64,000 nucleotides of DNA from assembly GCF_023507705.1 (NCBI RefSeq), contig NZ_JALBGD010000004.1:310001-374000 (forward strand), given 5' to 3'. This DNA comes from Stappia sp. WLB 29. Its GTDB lineage: Bacteria > Pseudomonadota > Alphaproteobacteria > Rhizobiales > Stappiaceae. Position 1 is the first letter of the stretch. Each line of letters starts with the position of its first letter. Below the pieces are notes generated by a model, which was not told the origin of the DNA, ran no database searches, and saw only the letters and a list, made by a program, of their open reading frames with translations. Positions 26,943-37,063 of the stretch are shown piece by piece. A program made the position numbers and the translations under genes.

Positions 26943-28120
26943 GCCCGCAACAGGCGGCCCGGCTGAAGGCTTCGCTTGCCGACAAGGCGCGGGCGCTGGG
27001 CTTCGACGACATGCGCGTCGCCCTCGCCGATGCCCCGCCCCGGACATCCGAAAATCTCGCTGGGTTCATTGCTGCGGGCCATCACGGCTCGATGGAGTGG
27101 ATGGCCGAGACGGCGGAGCGCCGTGCAGCGCCCCAGGCCCTGTGGCCCGCCGCGCGCCGGGTGATCAGCCTGGCGCTCTCCTACGCGCCGGACGGCGATC
27201 CGCTGGCGACGCTCGGCGCGCGCGATCGGGCGACCATCTCCGTCTATGCACGCAACCGCGACTATCACGACATCGTCAAGGGCCGGCTCAAGGAGCTGGC
27301 GCAGCATCTTTTGGCCCAGGCCCGGCGCATGGGGCTGGGCGAGGGCGAGGTGAAGGTCTTCGTCGACACCGCCCCGGTGATGGAAAAGCCGCTCGCCCAG
27401 CAGGCGGGCCTCGGCTGGCAGGGCAAGCACACCAATCTCGTCTCGCGCCGTCTCGGCTCCTGGTTCTTCCTCGCCGAGATCTTCACCGATCTGGAGCTGC
27501 CAGTCGACGAGGCGGAGGTCGACCATTGCGGCTCCTGTCGGGCGTGCCTTTCGGTCTGCCCGACGGACGCCTTTCCCGCGCCCTACCGGCTCGATGCGCG
27601 CCGCTGCATCTCCTATCTCACCATCGAGAACAAGGGGCCGATCCCGCGCGCCTTCCGCGCTGCCATGGGCAACCGCATCTACGGCTGCGACGACTGCCTT
27701 GCCGCCTGTCCCTGGAACAAGTTCGCGGTCGAGGCGCACGAGGCACGGCTGATCGCCCGCGACGAGCTGCGCGCGCCCGCGCTCGCCGACCTGCTGCAGC
27801 TGGACGATGCGGCGTTCCGCGCGCTCTTTTCCGGCTCGCCGATCAAGCGCATCGGCCGCGACCGCTTCCTGCGCAACGTGCTGGTCGCCGCCGGCAATTC
27901 CGGCTCACAGGCGCTTGGCGCAAGGGTGACGCCGCTGCTCGCCGACGCCAGCCCGCTGGTGCGCGGCGCGGCCGTCTGGGCGGCCTCGCGCCTGCTGCCG
28001 CGCGCGACCTTTGCCGTCCTTGCCGCGGCCGCGCTGGAACACGAAGCGGACGAGGAGGTGCGCGGGGAGTGGCAGGCGGCCCTCGCCGCCGCCGAGGATG
28101 ATCCGGCCGGGCCGGACTGA
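26939..28120 (+). CDS. queG: epoxyqueuosine reductase QueG
   Basis: Cobalamin- and iron-sulfur-dependent enzyme catalysing the last step of queuosine synthesis in tRNA, about 393 residues. It shows [10 protein letters not shown] and two 4Fe-4S clusters: [12 protein letters not shown] near residue 198 and [11 protein letters not shown] near 250. A C-terminal HEAT-like repeat region follows. The start is uncertain. The family needs the helix [17 protein letters not shown], and no ATG, GTG or TTG lies close upstream. CTG at 26939, overlapping the GST stop as CTGA, is the best placed candidate. Upstream in-frame GTG near 26840 and ATG 26813 lie deep inside the GST gene, and ATG 27011 would remove the helix. 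Confidence 0.9.
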   Translation: MSPQQAARLKASLADKARALGFDDMRVALADAPPRTSENLAGFIAAGHHGSMEWMAETAERRAAPQALWPAARRVISLALSYAPDGDPLATLGARDRATISVYARNRDYHDIVKGRLKELAQHLLAQARRMGLGEGEVKVFVDTAPVMEKPLAQQAGLGWQGKHTNLVSRRLGSWFFLAEIFTDLELPVDEAEVDHCGSCRACLSVCPTDAFPAPYRLDARRCISYLTIENKGPIPRAFRAAMGNRIYGCDDCLAACPWNKFAVEAHEARLIARDELRAPALADLLQLDDAAFRALFSGSPIKRIGRDRFLRNVLVAAGNSGSQALGARVTPLLADASPLVRGAAVWAASRLLPRATFAVLAAAALEHEADEEVRGEWQAALAAAEDDPAGPD

Positions 28121-28137
28121 GGTCAGACGGACCGAGG

Positions 28138-28902
28138 TCAGGCCAGCATGTGCCCGCCGTCGACCGGGATCGCCGCGCCGGTCATGAAGCGCGAGGCATC
28201 GCTCGCCAGCAGCAGGAACGGCCCGTCGAGGTCCTCGTAATGGCCGATGCGCCGCATCGGCACCTGGCGGATCATCGCCTTGCCGGCATCCGTGTCGAAA
28301 TAGCCCTGGTTGATCTCGGTCTCGAAATAGCCCGGCTCCAGCGCGTTGACGCGTACGTTCAGCCGCGCGAATTCCAGCGCCAGCGCCCGCGTCATCTGCA
28401 CGACGCCGGCCTTGGAGACCGCATAGCAGGCGGTGCCCATGCTCACCCGCTCGCCCAGGATCGAGGCGATGTTGACGATGTTGCCGGGCGTTCCCGTCTC
28501 GCGCCAGTGGCGGGCGGCGGAGATCGCCATCAGCCAGACGCCGCGCAGGTTCACCGACATCACCGCATCGAAATCCTCGGCCGTCTGGTCGACGGCGAGC
28601 CCGGCCCGGGCGATGCCGGCATTGTTGACGAGAATGTCGAGCCCGCCCAGCCTGGTCACGGCACCGGCAAGGCAGGCATGGATCGCCGCCCCGTCGCCGA
28701 CATCGAGCGCCAGCGCCGCCGCCTTTGGTGCGCCGAGCCCGAGCAGTTCCTCCACCAGCGCCTCGAGCCGGTCCTGGCGCCGCGCCGCCACCACGATGGA
28801 GGCGCCGGCCCGCGCCGCAACCCGCGCGAAATGCGAGCCGAGCCCGCTCGAGGCGCCGGTGATCAGCATCCGTTTGCCGGACAGGTCCGCTGAAAGTGTC
28901 AT
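28138..28902 (-). CDS. SDR-family oxidoreductase
   Basis: Classical short-chain dehydrogenase of 254 residues with TGASSGLG near residue 15, NNAG near 93, and catalytic serine with YAVSK near 164. The C-terminal FMTGAAIPVDGGHM is typical. ATG at 28902 (MTLSADLSGKRM) fits the family; the frame runs further upstream without homology. It is convergent with queG (17 bases apart). Such SDRs often reduce 3-oxoacyl or sugar-derived ketones, but the substrate is not evident. Confidence 0.9.
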   Translation of the reverse strand: MTLSADLSGKRMLITGASSGLGSHFARVAARAGASIVVAARRQDRLEALVEELLGLGAPKAAALALDVGDGAAIHACLAGAVTRLGGLDILVNNAGIARAGLAVDQTAEDFDAVMSVNLRGVWLMAISAARHWRETGTPGNIVNIASILGERVSMGTACYAVSKAGVVQMTRALALEFARLNVRVNALEPGYFETEINQGYFDTDAGKAMIRQVPMRRIGHYEDLDGPFLLLASDASRFMTGAAIPVDGGHMLA

Positions 28903-29106
28903 GATGTCCCCCGTGAGCGTGTTGCGCCGGAGCAGGGCATGCCTCCCGGGAAGGAGGCGCCGGTCCGGCAGGGTCGCGCGGGGCCGCAGGGCGCGGCCCG
29001 CAGGCGCGGGTGCGCGATCATGGCAGGCGGGGGCGCCGGGCGCCATGGCCGATTGGGTGAGCGCGGGCACGCATTGGCCTGCGGACCGGGCCTCGGGCCC
29101 GCAGTG

Positions 29107-29607
29107 TTATCGCGTGAAAGCGGAAAAAGCCTGCACTACGCCCTCGTAGACGGCGCGTTTGAACGGGATGACGAGCCCGGGCAGTTCCTCCGCCCGCCGC
29201 CAGCGCCACTCGCAGAATTCCGGCTTGTGGCCGTCGGGCGGCGTCAGGATGTCGATCTCGCTCTCGTCGCCCTCGAAGCGGAAGGCGAACCACTTCTGCG
29301 TCTGCCCCTTGTAGCGCGCCTTGTGGCGCATCGGCACGATGTCGGCCGGATAGTCGTAGGAGAACCAGGACGGCGCCTCGGCGATCAGCGTGATCGAGCG
29401 GATCGCCGTCTCCTCGTAGAGCTCGCGGCGGGCAGCCGGCAGCGGGTCCTCGCCGGCATCGATGCCGCCCTGCGGCATCTGCCAGCAATAGTCGGGATCG
29501 ACCCCGCCCTCGGGCGCGCGCTTGCCGGTCCACACCAGGCCGTCGGCATTGAGCAGCATCACGCCCACGCAGGGGCGATAGTCGGGCAGGGCGGCGGGGC
29601 TGAGCAC
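29107..29607 (-). CDS. rppH: RNA pyrophosphohydrolase RppH
   Basis: Nudix hydrolase of 166 residues that removes pyrophosphate from the 5' end of triphosphorylated RNA, starting RNase E-dependent decay. The Nudix box is GGIDAGEDPLPAARRELYEE (about 52-71), with the conserved RELYEE glutamates; the residue normally glycine after it is alanine. YRPCVGVMLLN and VWTGKRAP fit RppH. GTG at 29607 is chosen because AAGGAG lies nine bases upstream. It follows the yibQ-like gene by 56 bases in the standard order ctpA-yibQ-rppH. Confidence 0.94.
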   Translation of the reverse strand: MLSPAALPDYRPCVGVMLLNADGLVWTGKRAPEGGVDPDYCWQMPQGGIDAGEDPLPAARRELYEETAIRSITLIAEAPSWFSYDYPADIVPMRHKARYKGQTQKWFAFRFEGDESEIDILTPPDGHKPEFCEWRWRRAEELPGLVIPFKRAVYEGVVQAFSAFTR

Positions 29608-29663
29608 GCGGCAGGTCTCCTTGAGGCAAGTTGGTCGGAAAGGCCAGGTGGCGGCGGCGGCCG

Positions 29664-30848
29664 CTACTGGCCGGCGCGGTCGATGGAGGCGCTGATCGGA
29701 ATGAGCTGCAGCCCGCGCTCTTCCAGGTCGCGCGACCACTTCGCCAGTTCCTCGATGGTCACGGGAAGCGCGCTGGCAACGCCGACGGCGATGCCGCGCG
29801 CCCGCGCCGTGCCTTCCAGCTGCAGCAGCCGGGCGGTGATGTCCTTGGGCCGCGGCACGTCGTCGATGACGAGATCCGCATGGGAGAACGGGGTGCGCAG
29901 TCCGCTCGCCGTCGCCGTTGCGATGCTGCGCGAGGACGAGCCGTCGTCCACATACATCAGGCCGCGCCGGGTGACCTCGCCGAGCAGTTGCTGCAGCGAA
30001 CTTTCCGAGGCGGTGAAGCGGGCGCCCATATAGTTCATCACCCCGACATAATTGGTGATTCGGCTGAGCAGCCACGACAGGCGGTCGCGCAGTTCGACCG
30101 GCGTGTTGCTGACCAGGAGCGTGTGCGGGCCCGGATCGTTGTCGGGATAGTCGAACGGCTCCATCGGCAGCTGCAGCAGCAATTCGTGGCCGGAGCGGCG
30201 GGCCTGCTGCATCCACCGGTCGATGCTGGAGCCGTAGGGGGCGAAGGCGAGGGTGATGTCGGGGGGCAGCCGGTCGATCGCCGCCTGGGTGCTGGTCTGC
30301 GACAGGCCGAGGCCGCCGACGATGATCGCGATCTTGGGGACGGAGGCGAAGGACTGGCCGACCGGGCGGGCATAGATGTCGAGCGGCCGCAATCCGTTGT
30401 CCGAGACGATTGGAAGCCGACCGTGCGGCCCGCTTTCGCTCACCCTCGCATCGGGGCGCTCGGACAGTCCCTGGCCGCTTGCCAGCGACGGCATGTCGTC
30501 TTCGGGCTGCGCTGCAAGGTCCTGCTCGCCCATCGGCTTGGGCTCGAAGCGCGGGCCCAGCGTCTCGTCGCGGCCGCCATCGGCCTGCGATCCCGGCTCG
30601 CCCTGCTCCGGCAGGGTCGGGCGGATTTCCACCACGCCGAAATCGCGGGCGGTCAGGCCGTCGAGGGAGCGCTCCAGGGGGATCGAGGCGGTGGGCTCGC
30701 CGCCGAGCGGATCGTCGACGATGCCGATCCACACCAGCGCGGTCAGGCCCAGCAGGGTGATCATGCCGGCGCCGATCAGCCCGAGCGGCAGGTTGAGATA
30801 TTTCTTCTTGCTCAGCCCGAGGGGAGTCGAGAGGTCGTTTCCCGCCAT
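29664..30848 (-). CDS. divergent polysaccharide deacetylase family protein (YibQ-like)
   Basis: Protein of 394 residues with one N-terminal membrane anchor (about 20-43), a low-complexity periplasmic linker to about residue 165, and a DUF610/divergent polysaccharide deacetylase domain (IAIIVGGLGLSQTSTQAAI to the C-terminus). It lies between ctpA and rppH, as in most Rhizobiales, which suggests an envelope role such as peptidoglycan or polysaccharide remodelling. Enzymatic activity has not been established for the family. Confidence 0.88.
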   Translation of the reverse strand: MAGNDLSTPLGLSKKKYLNLPLGLIGAGMITLLGLTALVWIGIVDDPLGGEPTASIPLERSLDGLTARDFGVVEIRPTLPEQGEPGSQADGGRDETLGPRFEPKPMGEQDLAAQPEDDMPSLASGQGLSERPDARVSESGPHGRLPIVSDNGLRPLDIYARPVGQSFASVPKIAIIVGGLGLSQTSTQAAIDRLPPDITLAFAPYGSSIDRWMQQARRSGHELLLQLPMEPFDYPDNDPGPHTLLVSNTPVELRDRLSWLLSRITNYVGVMNYMGARFTASESSLQQLLGEVTRRGLMYVDDGSSSRSIATATASGLRTPFSHADLVIDDVPRPKDITARLLQLEGTARARGIAVGVASALPVTIEELAKWSRDLEERGLQLIPISASIDRAGQ

Positions 30849-30919
30849 GGTGCCTCATCCGCTTTCAAGACGGGCGGCTGCGGGCTCCCCTCCCCAGGGC
30901 GCCCGCAGCCGGTCGTTGG

Positions 30920-32254
30920 TCAGTTCGGAACGGCGGCCTTCTGGTCGCCGACCGGCGGGAAGGCGCTGTTCACCTGGACGCCGTTGAGCAGGTCGAGCGC
31001 CAGCTTCAGCTGGGCATCGTCCTTGGGATCCGGCGGCACATAGGCCTGGCTGCCGGACTGCTCCTCGCCGTCGCCCTGCAGGTGGCCGCGCAGGCCCGCC
31101 TCGCCCTTGGTCTCGGCGCCGTTGGCCCGCAGTTCCTCGGGCAGTTCCTGCAGCACCTCGATGTCCGGGGTGATGCCCTTGGCCTGGATCGAGACGCCCG
31201 ACGGGGTGTAGTAGCGCGCCGTCGTCAACCGGATCGCGCCGTTGGCGCCGAGCGGGACGATGGTCTGCACCGAGCCCTTGCCGAAGGACCGGGTGCCGAG
31301 CACGGTGGCGCGGCGGTGGTCCTGCAGGGCGCCGGCGACGATCTCCGAGGCCGAGGCCGAGCCGCCGTTGATCAGCACGATCACCGGCTTGCCGTTGGCC
31401 AGGTCGCCCGAGCGGGCGTTGTAGCGCTGGGTCTCGTCGGCGTTGCGGCCGCGGGTCGAGACGATCTCGCCGCGCTGCAGGAAGGCGTCGGAGACGGCGA
31501 TCGCCTGGTCGAGCAGGCCGCCGGGATTGTTGCGCAGGTCGAGCACGAAGCCCTTCAGCTTGTCGGAGCCGATCTGCTTGGCGACCTCGTCCATGCCGTC
31601 CTTCAGGCCGTCATAGGTCTGCTCGTTGAACTGGGTCACGCGCAGATAGCCGACATCGCCTTCCTCGCGGAAGCGCACCGACTTGATGCGGATGATGTCG
31701 CGGGTGATCGTCAGCTTGATCGGCTCGGCCACGTTCTCGCGGCGCAAGGTCAGCTCGATGCCCGTGTTGATCGGCCCGCGCATCTTGTCGACGGCTTCCG
31801 ACAGGGTCAGGCCCTGGATCTGCTCGCCGTCGAGATGGGTGATCAGGTCGCCGGCCATCACGCCGGCCTTGAAGGCGGGCGTGTCGTCGATCGGGGTGAC
31901 GACCTTGACCAGGCCGTCCTCCATGGTGACCTCGATGCCGAGGCCGCCGAACTCGCCGCGCGTCTGCACCTGCATGTCGCGGAAGTGCTTGGGCGACAGG
32001 TAGCTCGAATGCGGGTCGAGCGAGCTCAGCATGCCGTTGATGGCCGACTCGATCAGTGCCGCATCGTCGGGAACCTCGACATAGTCGGAGCGGACCCGCT
32101 CGAACACGTCGCCGAAGAGGTTGAGCTGCCGGTAGGTGTCGGAGGCGGCGGCATTCGCCACGCCGCTGACACGCACGGGCATCTGCGAGAGGGCGGTGAT
32201 TGTCGCGCCACCGATGAGCGCACCGACCAGCAACAGGGAAGCTTTCCGAATCAT
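30920..32254 (-). CDS. ctpA: carboxyl-terminal processing protease CtpA (S41)
   Basis: Periplasmic serine protease of 444 residues. It has an N-terminal signal/anchor (MIRKASLLLVGALIGGATI), a PDZ domain at about 90-170 (FGGLGIEVTMEDGLVKVVTP), and the S41 catalytic core. The catalytic serine is in NGGSASASEIVAG and the lysine in TRSFGKGSVQT. It trims C-termini of envelope proteins, likely including peptidoglycan hydrolases. The ATG overlaps the envC stop by four bases (ATGA), so the protease and hydrolase activator are coupled. Confidence 0.96.
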   Translation of the reverse strand: MIRKASLLLVGALIGGATITALSQMPVRVSGVANAAASDTYRQLNLFGDVFERVRSDYVEVPDDAALIESAINGMLSSLDPHSSYLSPKHFRDMQVQTRGEFGGLGIEVTMEDGLVKVVTPIDDTPAFKAGVMAGDLITHLDGEQIQGLTLSEAVDKMRGPINTGIELTLRRENVAEPIKLTITRDIIRIKSVRFREEGDVGYLRVTQFNEQTYDGLKDGMDEVAKQIGSDKLKGFVLDLRNNPGGLLDQAIAVSDAFLQRGEIVSTRGRNADETQRYNARSGDLANGKPVIVLINGGSASASEIVAGALQDHRRATVLGTRSFGKGSVQTIVPLGANGAIRLTTARYYTPSGVSIQAKGITPDIEVLQELPEELRANGAETKGEAGLRGHLQGDGEEQSGSQAYVPPDPKDDAQLKLALDLLNGVQVNSAFPPVGDQKAAVPN

Positions 32255-33633
32255 CCGCGAGCCTTTTCTTCTTCGGGCCGAACCCACCAAGGTGTGGGAT
32301 CGATCGAAACGCCGTCTTTCCTAAATTCAACATAGAGCACGGGTTGCGGTGCCGCGAGATCGAGAGTCGCCGCGCTTGCCACGCGCGTCTCCCCCATCGT
32401 CGCGACGGGCTCCCCTGCCAGCACGAACTGCCCCTGCTCGACATTCGTCCGGTCCATGCCGGCAAGCAGGATATGATATCCATCGCCGGCGTTCAGGATC
32501 AAGACCTGGCCGTAGGAACGGAACGGTCCGGCATAGACCACCCATCCGTCCACCGGGGCCACCACCTGGGCATTGGTACGGGTGGCGATGGAGCGGCCCT
32601 GCGTGGTGCCGCCGAAACCGTCCTGCGCCCCGAAATCCCTCAGCACCGTTCCGGCCACGGGCGCGCCGATGCGGCCCTTCGCCTGGGCAAAGGCGATGGC
32701 CGGCGCCAGCCGTCCCGGATCGCCGAACGGATCGGACGAGGGCGGTGCGTTGCGTCTGGCCTCGTCGGCCTTGCGGGCGGCTTCCGCCGCATTCCGCGCG
32801 CTGGTGATGTCCCGCTCCAGCGTCGCGATCAATTCCTTGAGAGTGCCCGCTTCCTCGGCGAGCTGGCGGGAGCGGTCGCGCTCCTGCGCCAGTTCCGCCT
32901 CGCTTCTCTCGCGGTCGCGCTTCTTCGAGGCGACCAGCAGTTCCACGCGGGTGCGCTCCTCGGCAAGGCGCTGCCCGTCGGCGACCAGCCGGTCGCGCTC
33001 GGCCGCGCTCGACACCTTGAGCTGGCGCAGCGAGGCGAGGTCGCTCGCCAGCGCCTGCGCTTCCACATGCAGCTCCGGCATCACCGCGTTGAGCAGCAGG
33101 GCACTGCGTACGGCGCCGAGCGCATCGCGCGGGCGCACCGCAAGCGGTGGCGGCGGATGCCGGCCGATGCGCTGCAGGGCCGAGAGCACCTCGGCCAGCA
33201 CGTCCTGTCGTTTGACCAGGGATGCGCGCACTGCGTCCTCGTTCTCTCCCAGGCGGCGCAGACGGGATTCCGTCGACGCCAGTTGCTCCTCGAGCCGGGT
33301 GACCCTTTGCGCGGTGCGCAAAAGATCGGCATTGAGCGCTTCCCGGTCGCGCTCGATGGCACGGATTTCCCGCGCCAGCGCTGCCTGCCGGTCGGCCGAC
33401 AGCGACAGGTCGCGGGTCAGCGTCGACAGTTCTTCCTCGCGGCGGGCCTTGCGGTCGGCCAGGCTCTCCGGTTCGGAGGCCGGGCCGGTCGACGGGCCGG
33501 CAGCGGCGGACGGCTCCTGCGCCGTCTCGATCTGTTCCTCGCTTGCCAGGCCCCGTCCGGGCCCTTGCGGCAACACGCCTGTCGCAAGCGCGACGGCGAG
33601 AGGAAGGATCAGCAGCAGATGACCTGTCCGCAT
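32251..33633 (-). CDS. EnvC-type murein hydrolase activator (M23 domain, degenerate)
   Basis: Exported protein of 460 residues: a signal peptide (MRTGHLLLILPLAVALATG), a long charged coiled coil from about 55 to 285, and a C-terminal LytM/M23 domain at about 325-450. The M23 metal ligands look lost: the HxxxD position reads TQGRSIAT and the HxH position reads LYVEFR. As in EnvC, it is therefore predicted to activate amidases at the division septum rather than cut peptidoglycan itself. It is coupled to ctpA and is the first gene of that transcript, 246 bases after rlmH. Confidence 0.9.
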   Translation of the reverse strand: MRTGHLLLILPLAVALATGVLPQGPGRGLASEEQIETAQEPSAAAGPSTGPASEPESLADRKARREEELSTLTRDLSLSADRQAALAREIRAIERDREALNADLLRTAQRVTRLEEQLASTESRLRRLGENEDAVRASLVKRQDVLAEVLSALQRIGRHPPPPLAVRPRDALGAVRSALLLNAVMPELHVEAQALASDLASLRQLKVSSAAERDRLVADGQRLAEERTRVELLVASKKRDRERSEAELAQERDRSRQLAEEAGTLKELIATLERDITSARNAAEAARKADEARRNAPPSSDPFGDPGRLAPAIAFAQAKGRIGAPVAGTVLRDFGAQDGFGGTTQGRSIATRTNAQVVAPVDGWVVYAGPFRSYGQVLILNAGDGYHILLAGMDRTNVEQGQFVLAGEPVATMGETRVASAATLDLAAPQPVLYVEFRKDGVSIDPTPWWVRPEEEKARG

Positions 33634-33879
33634 GGCTCTCGGCAGTTGGTCGTGCGTTCACCGCTCGCCCTGCGAACCGCTGGCGGCCTTGCCGAGGCGG
33701 TCTCGTCGGACACGGGGAGCCCGGGACGGGCTGACTAAGGATGACCAGCTTGCCCCAGGGACGTTAAAGAAACGTCAACCCTAACGAATGGTAAACCCTC
33801 GCTCCTGCCTGCGGAAAGAAGGCCTAGACGAGAAATAGGGCGGAATACGGGCAGTCCGCTGCGTCACGCCTGCTCCCGT

Positions 33880-34365
33880 TCACCCACCTCGATGGTAGGG
33901 ATGGCCCGAAAGGATGGTCACGGCCCGGTAGAGCTGTTCGGCCGCGAGCGCGCGCACGATCTGGTGCGGCCAGGTCATCCGGCCGAAGGCGAGCTTCATC
34001 CGCGCGGCTTCCAGCAGCGGCTCGCCGTGGCCGTCCGGGCCGCCGATGGCCACCGCCAGGTCCGCGGTTCCCGCATCGCGGATCTTCTCCAGCTCGGCGG
34101 CGAAGGCCTCGCTCGTCATGTCGCGTCCCGTCTCGTCGAGACAGAGGATCGCCGCGCCCGCGGGCAGGGCGGCCAGCAGCGCGCGCGCCTCTTCCGCCTT
34201 GCGGTCCTGGGCGCGGGGGCTGCGTGATTCGGGCAGCTCCGTCACCGACAGCGGGCCGAGCGAGACGCCCCGTCCGGCCTTGTCGATGCGCGAGGCGTAG
34301 CGGCCCATCAGCTCGCGCTCGGGGCCGGCCTTCATGCGTCCGATGCAGGCGATGTGGAGGCGCAT
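33880..34365 (-). CDS. rlmH: 23S rRNA (pseudouridine1915-N3)-methyltransferase RlmH
   Basis: SPOUT-class methyltransferase of 161 residues. It starts MRLHIACIGRMKAG, carries AVAIGGPDGHGEPLL near residue 105, and ends LYRAVTILSGHPYHRGG; this trefoil knot C-terminus is highly conserved. It methylates pseudouridine 1915 in helix 69 of 23S rRNA. ATG at 34365 is the conserved start. It follows rsfS, the usual partner. Confidence 0.97.
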   Translation of the reverse strand: MRLHIACIGRMKAGPERELMGRYASRIDKAGRGVSLGPLSVTELPESRSPRAQDRKAEEARALLAALPAGAAILCLDETGRDMTSEAFAAELEKIRDAGTADLAVAIGGPDGHGEPLLEAARMKLAFGRMTWPHQIVRALAAEQLYRAVTILSGHPYHRGG

Positions 34366-34520
34366 GGGCGAGCCGGGACTTTCCGCGTTCGGATCGGTTT
34401 TGAGGGCCGCGTTCGGATCGGCGTGGCAGTGTTGCAGGCGGCGCAAAACCTCTGTCCCGCCGGCTCGCGGCCCGGCGGGATCCGGTCTTGTCTGTCCCGT
34501 TCCGTCACGTCCGGCCGGCG

Positions 34521-34934
34521 TCAGCCGGCGTAGTGCACCGGCGCGCTCACGTCGTCCACGGACCACAGCTTCTCGATATTGTAGAAGGCGCGGACCTCTG
34601 GGCGGAACACATGGACGATCACGTCGCCCGCATCGATGAGCACCCAGTCGCACTGGGGCACGCCCTCGATCTGGGCATTGCCGTGGCCGGCATCCTTCAG
34701 GTCGCGCAGCAGGTGATCGGCGATGGCGCCGACATGCCTGTGCGAACGGCCCGAGGCGACGACGACCTGATCGGCCATCGGCGACTTGCCGGTGATGTCG
34801 ATGGTGACGATGTCCTCGGCCTTGGAATCGGCCAGCGAGGCGAGGACGCTATCGAGCAGGCCCGCACGCTGCTGCGTGCCGGCTGCTGCGGGACGAGGGG
34901 CGGTGGAAGCCGACGCCTCGGTTTCGAAGGTCAT
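34521..34934 (-). CDS. rsfS: ribosome silencing factor RsfS
   Basis: Protein of 137 residues that binds ribosomal protein L14 and blocks subunit joining under nutrient limitation. The core domain spans about residues 25-130 (LADSKAEDIVTIDITGKSPMAD to PEVRAFYNIEKLW). The first ~20 residues are Ala-rich and not conserved, so a slightly later start is possible. It is positioned between nadD and rlmH as in most Proteobacteria. Confidence 0.95.
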   Translation of the reverse strand: MTFETEASASTAPRPAAAGTQQRAGLLDSVLASLADSKAEDIVTIDITGKSPMADQVVVASGRSHRHVGAIADHLLRDLKDAGHGNAQIEGVPQCDWVLIDAGDVIVHVFRPEVRAFYNIEKLWSVDDVSAPVHYAG

Positions 34935-35173
34935 ACTCAGACGGATTGCCTTTCATCCGGTTCGTCCGGCCGCATGCCTTGAGTGCACCTCGCGGTGCAT
35001 TCCCTGGGGCTGCGGCCCGATGGATAGGGACGTCCTGCCTTCGGCAGACCGTCCGTTATCCGGCCTTGTACGCCGAAACGCGGTACGGCGCGACTCTTCC
35101 GGCGCAAGTAAAAGAGTGGCCTTCGTTGGTGGCGTTTTCAAGACATCGCCGGCAAGTTGCCGAACGGATCCTT

Positions 35174-35782
35174 TCACCGGTCCTGCGCCAGCGCGCGGAT
35201 CCGGGTGGAGGAGGAGGCATCGCGCGGTCCGGTCAGGAAGGTCCAGGCCGGCGGCGCCAGGCCCGGCAACAGCCGCGCGTCCGCCTCGTCGAGGCGAGAG
35301 CCGGCAAAGCTTTGCGCCGCCGGCGAGGCGAGCGCGGGCAGCGTCGCGCCCGGCCGGTCGACCACGGCGATGGGCACGCGGGCGAAGATGCCGCGCCAGT
35401 CCTGCCAGCGGTGGAAGCCGGCGAGATTGTCCGCCCCCATCACCCAGACGAATTTGAGCCGCGGCCGCAGCTGCGTCAGCCGGGCCAGCGTGCGCGCGCT
35501 GTAGGCGGTGCCGAGCTGCGTCTCCAGCGCGGTCACCGTCATCCGCGGATGCCGGGCGATCGCCTCCACCGCACCCAGCCGCCGGGCCAGCGGCGCCAGT
35601 TCCGCGTGGTCCTTCAGCGGATTGCCGGGCGTCACCAGCCACCACAGCCGGTCGAGCCCGAGCCGGGCCAGCGCGATGTCGGCGACCAGCCGGTGGCCGG
35701 AATGCGGCGGATTGAACGAGCCGCCGAACAGGCCGATGCGATTGCCCGGCTCGGCATGCGGAATGGCGAGCCGAGGGTCCAT
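35174..35782 (-). CDS. nadD: nicotinate-nucleotide adenylyltransferase NadD
   Basis: Enzyme of 202 residues that joins ATP and nicotinate mononucleotide to give deamido-NAD. The nucleotidyltransferase motif GLFGGSFNPPHSGH is near residue 17 and the second motif SSSTRIRA near 190. The start codon follows the proA stop directly with no gap, so it shares the proBA transcript. A 239-base gap separates it from rsfS. Confidence 0.96.
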   Translation of the reverse strand: MDPRLAIPHAEPGNRIGLFGGSFNPPHSGHRLVADIALARLGLDRLWWLVTPGNPLKDHAELAPLARRLGAVEAIARHPRMTVTALETQLGTAYSARTLARLTQLRPRLKFVWVMGADNLAGFHRWQDWRGIFARVPIAVVDRPGATLPALASPAAQSFAGSRLDEADARLLPGLAPPAWTFLTGPRDASSSTRIRALAQDR

Positions 35783-37063
35783 TCAGGGGCGCACCTGCCC
35801 GGTGCCGTGGACCCGGTACTTGAAGCTCGTCAGCTGCTCGACGCCCACCGGTCCGCGCGCATGCATGCGCCCGGTGGCGATGCCGATCTCCGCGCCCATG
35901 CCGAACTCGCCGCCGTCGGCGAACTGGGTCGAGGCATTGTGCGTGAGGATCGCCGAATCCACCTCGGCGAAGAAGCGGGCGACCGCCTGCGGGTCCTCGG
36001 CGATGATGCCGTCGGTGTGGTGCGAGCCGTAGGTCTCGATATGCTCGATCGCCGCCTCCAGCCCGTCGACCACGCGCACCGACAGGATCGCGTCGAGATA
36101 CTCGGTGCGCCAGTCGTCCTCGGTGGCGGCGCGCGCCTGCGGCACGGCGGCGCACACGTCCGCATCGCCCCGGATCTCGCAGCCCGCCTCGATCAGCGCA
36201 TTGCAGATCGGCACCAGCAGCGTGTCCGCCGCCGCCCGGTCTATCAGCAGCGTTTCCATCGCCCCGCAGATGCCGGTGCGGCGCATCTTGGCGTTGATCG
36301 CCACCTTCAGCGCCATCTCGGGATCGGCGCTGCGGTCGATGAAGATGTGGCAGAGCCCTTCCAGATGGGCGAAGACCGGCACGCGCGCCTCCTGCTGCAC
36401 GCGGGCGACGAGGCTCTTGCCGCCGCGCGGCACGATCACGTCGAGCGTGCCCTCCAGGCCGGCCAGCATCTCGCCGACGGCGGCCCGGTCGGTCACCGGC
36501 ACCACCTGGATCGCCGCTTCCGGCAGGCCGGCACGGGCGAGCCCGCGCGCCAGCGCGGCATGGATGGCGAGGTTGGAGCGGATCGTGTCGGAGCCGCCGC
36601 GCAGGATCACAGCGTTGCCGGCCTTCAGGCACAGCGCGCCGGCATCCGCCGTCACGTTGGGTCGGCTCTCGTAGATCACGCCGATGACGCCGAGCGGCGT
36701 GCGCACGCGCTCGATATGCAGCCCGTTCGGCCGGTCCCAGGCGGCGATCACCGCGCCCACCGGATCGTCCAGCGCCGCAACGGCCTCGATGCCGGCGGCA
36801 ATCGCCTCGACGCGCTCTTGCGTCAGCGTGCCGCGGTCGAGATAGGCGGCGGTCTGGCCGCCTTCCGTCATCGCGGCGATGTCCTGCGCATTCGCCGCAA
36901 GGATCTCGGCGGTTGACGCGCGCACCTCTTCGGCCATCGCCGCGAGGGCAGCGTTCTTCGTTGCCGCATCGGCCGTCGCCAGCCGGCGCGAGGCCGCGCG
37001 GGCGTCGCGGCCCATCTGCCGCATCAGCCCCGCGATATCGGTCTTCGCCACTCGTTCAAGCAT
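35783..37063 (-). CDS. proA: glutamate-5-semialdehyde dehydrogenase (gamma-glutamyl phosphate reductase)
   Basis: Second enzyme of proline synthesis, 426 residues, NADPH dependent. It belongs to the aldehyde dehydrogenase fold, with the catalytic cysteine in [14 protein letters not shown] near residue 265 and the family motifs [20 protein letters not shown] and [13 protein letters not shown]. It overlaps the proB 3' end by eight bases. The product spontaneously cyclises to pyrroline-5-carboxylate. Confidence 0.97.
   Translation of the reverse strand: MLERVAKTDIAGLMRQMGRDARAASRRLATADAATKNAALAAMAEEVRASTAEILAANAQDIAAMTEGGQTAAYLDRGTLTQERVEAIAAGIEAVAALDDPVGAVIAAWDRPNGLHIERVRTPLGVIGVIYESRPNVTADAGALCLKAGNAVILRGGSDTIRSNLAIHAALARGLARAGLPEAAIQVVPVTDRAAVGEMLAGLEGTLDVIVPRGGKSLVARVQQEARVPVFAHLEGLCHIFIDRSADPEMALKVAINAKMRRTGICGAMETLLIDRAAADTLLVPICNALIEAGCEIRGDADVCAAVPQARAATEDDWRTEYLDAILSVRVVDGLEAAIEHIETYGSHHTDGIIAEDPQAVARFFAEVDSAILTHNASTQFADGGEFGMGAEIGIATGRMHARGPVGVEQLTSFKYRVHGTGQVRP

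Noticed and set aside
33760-33776. GACGTT/AACGTC inverted repeat upstream of envC
   Set aside because: Only six base pairs with a five-base spacer; no promoter or regulator could be linked to it.
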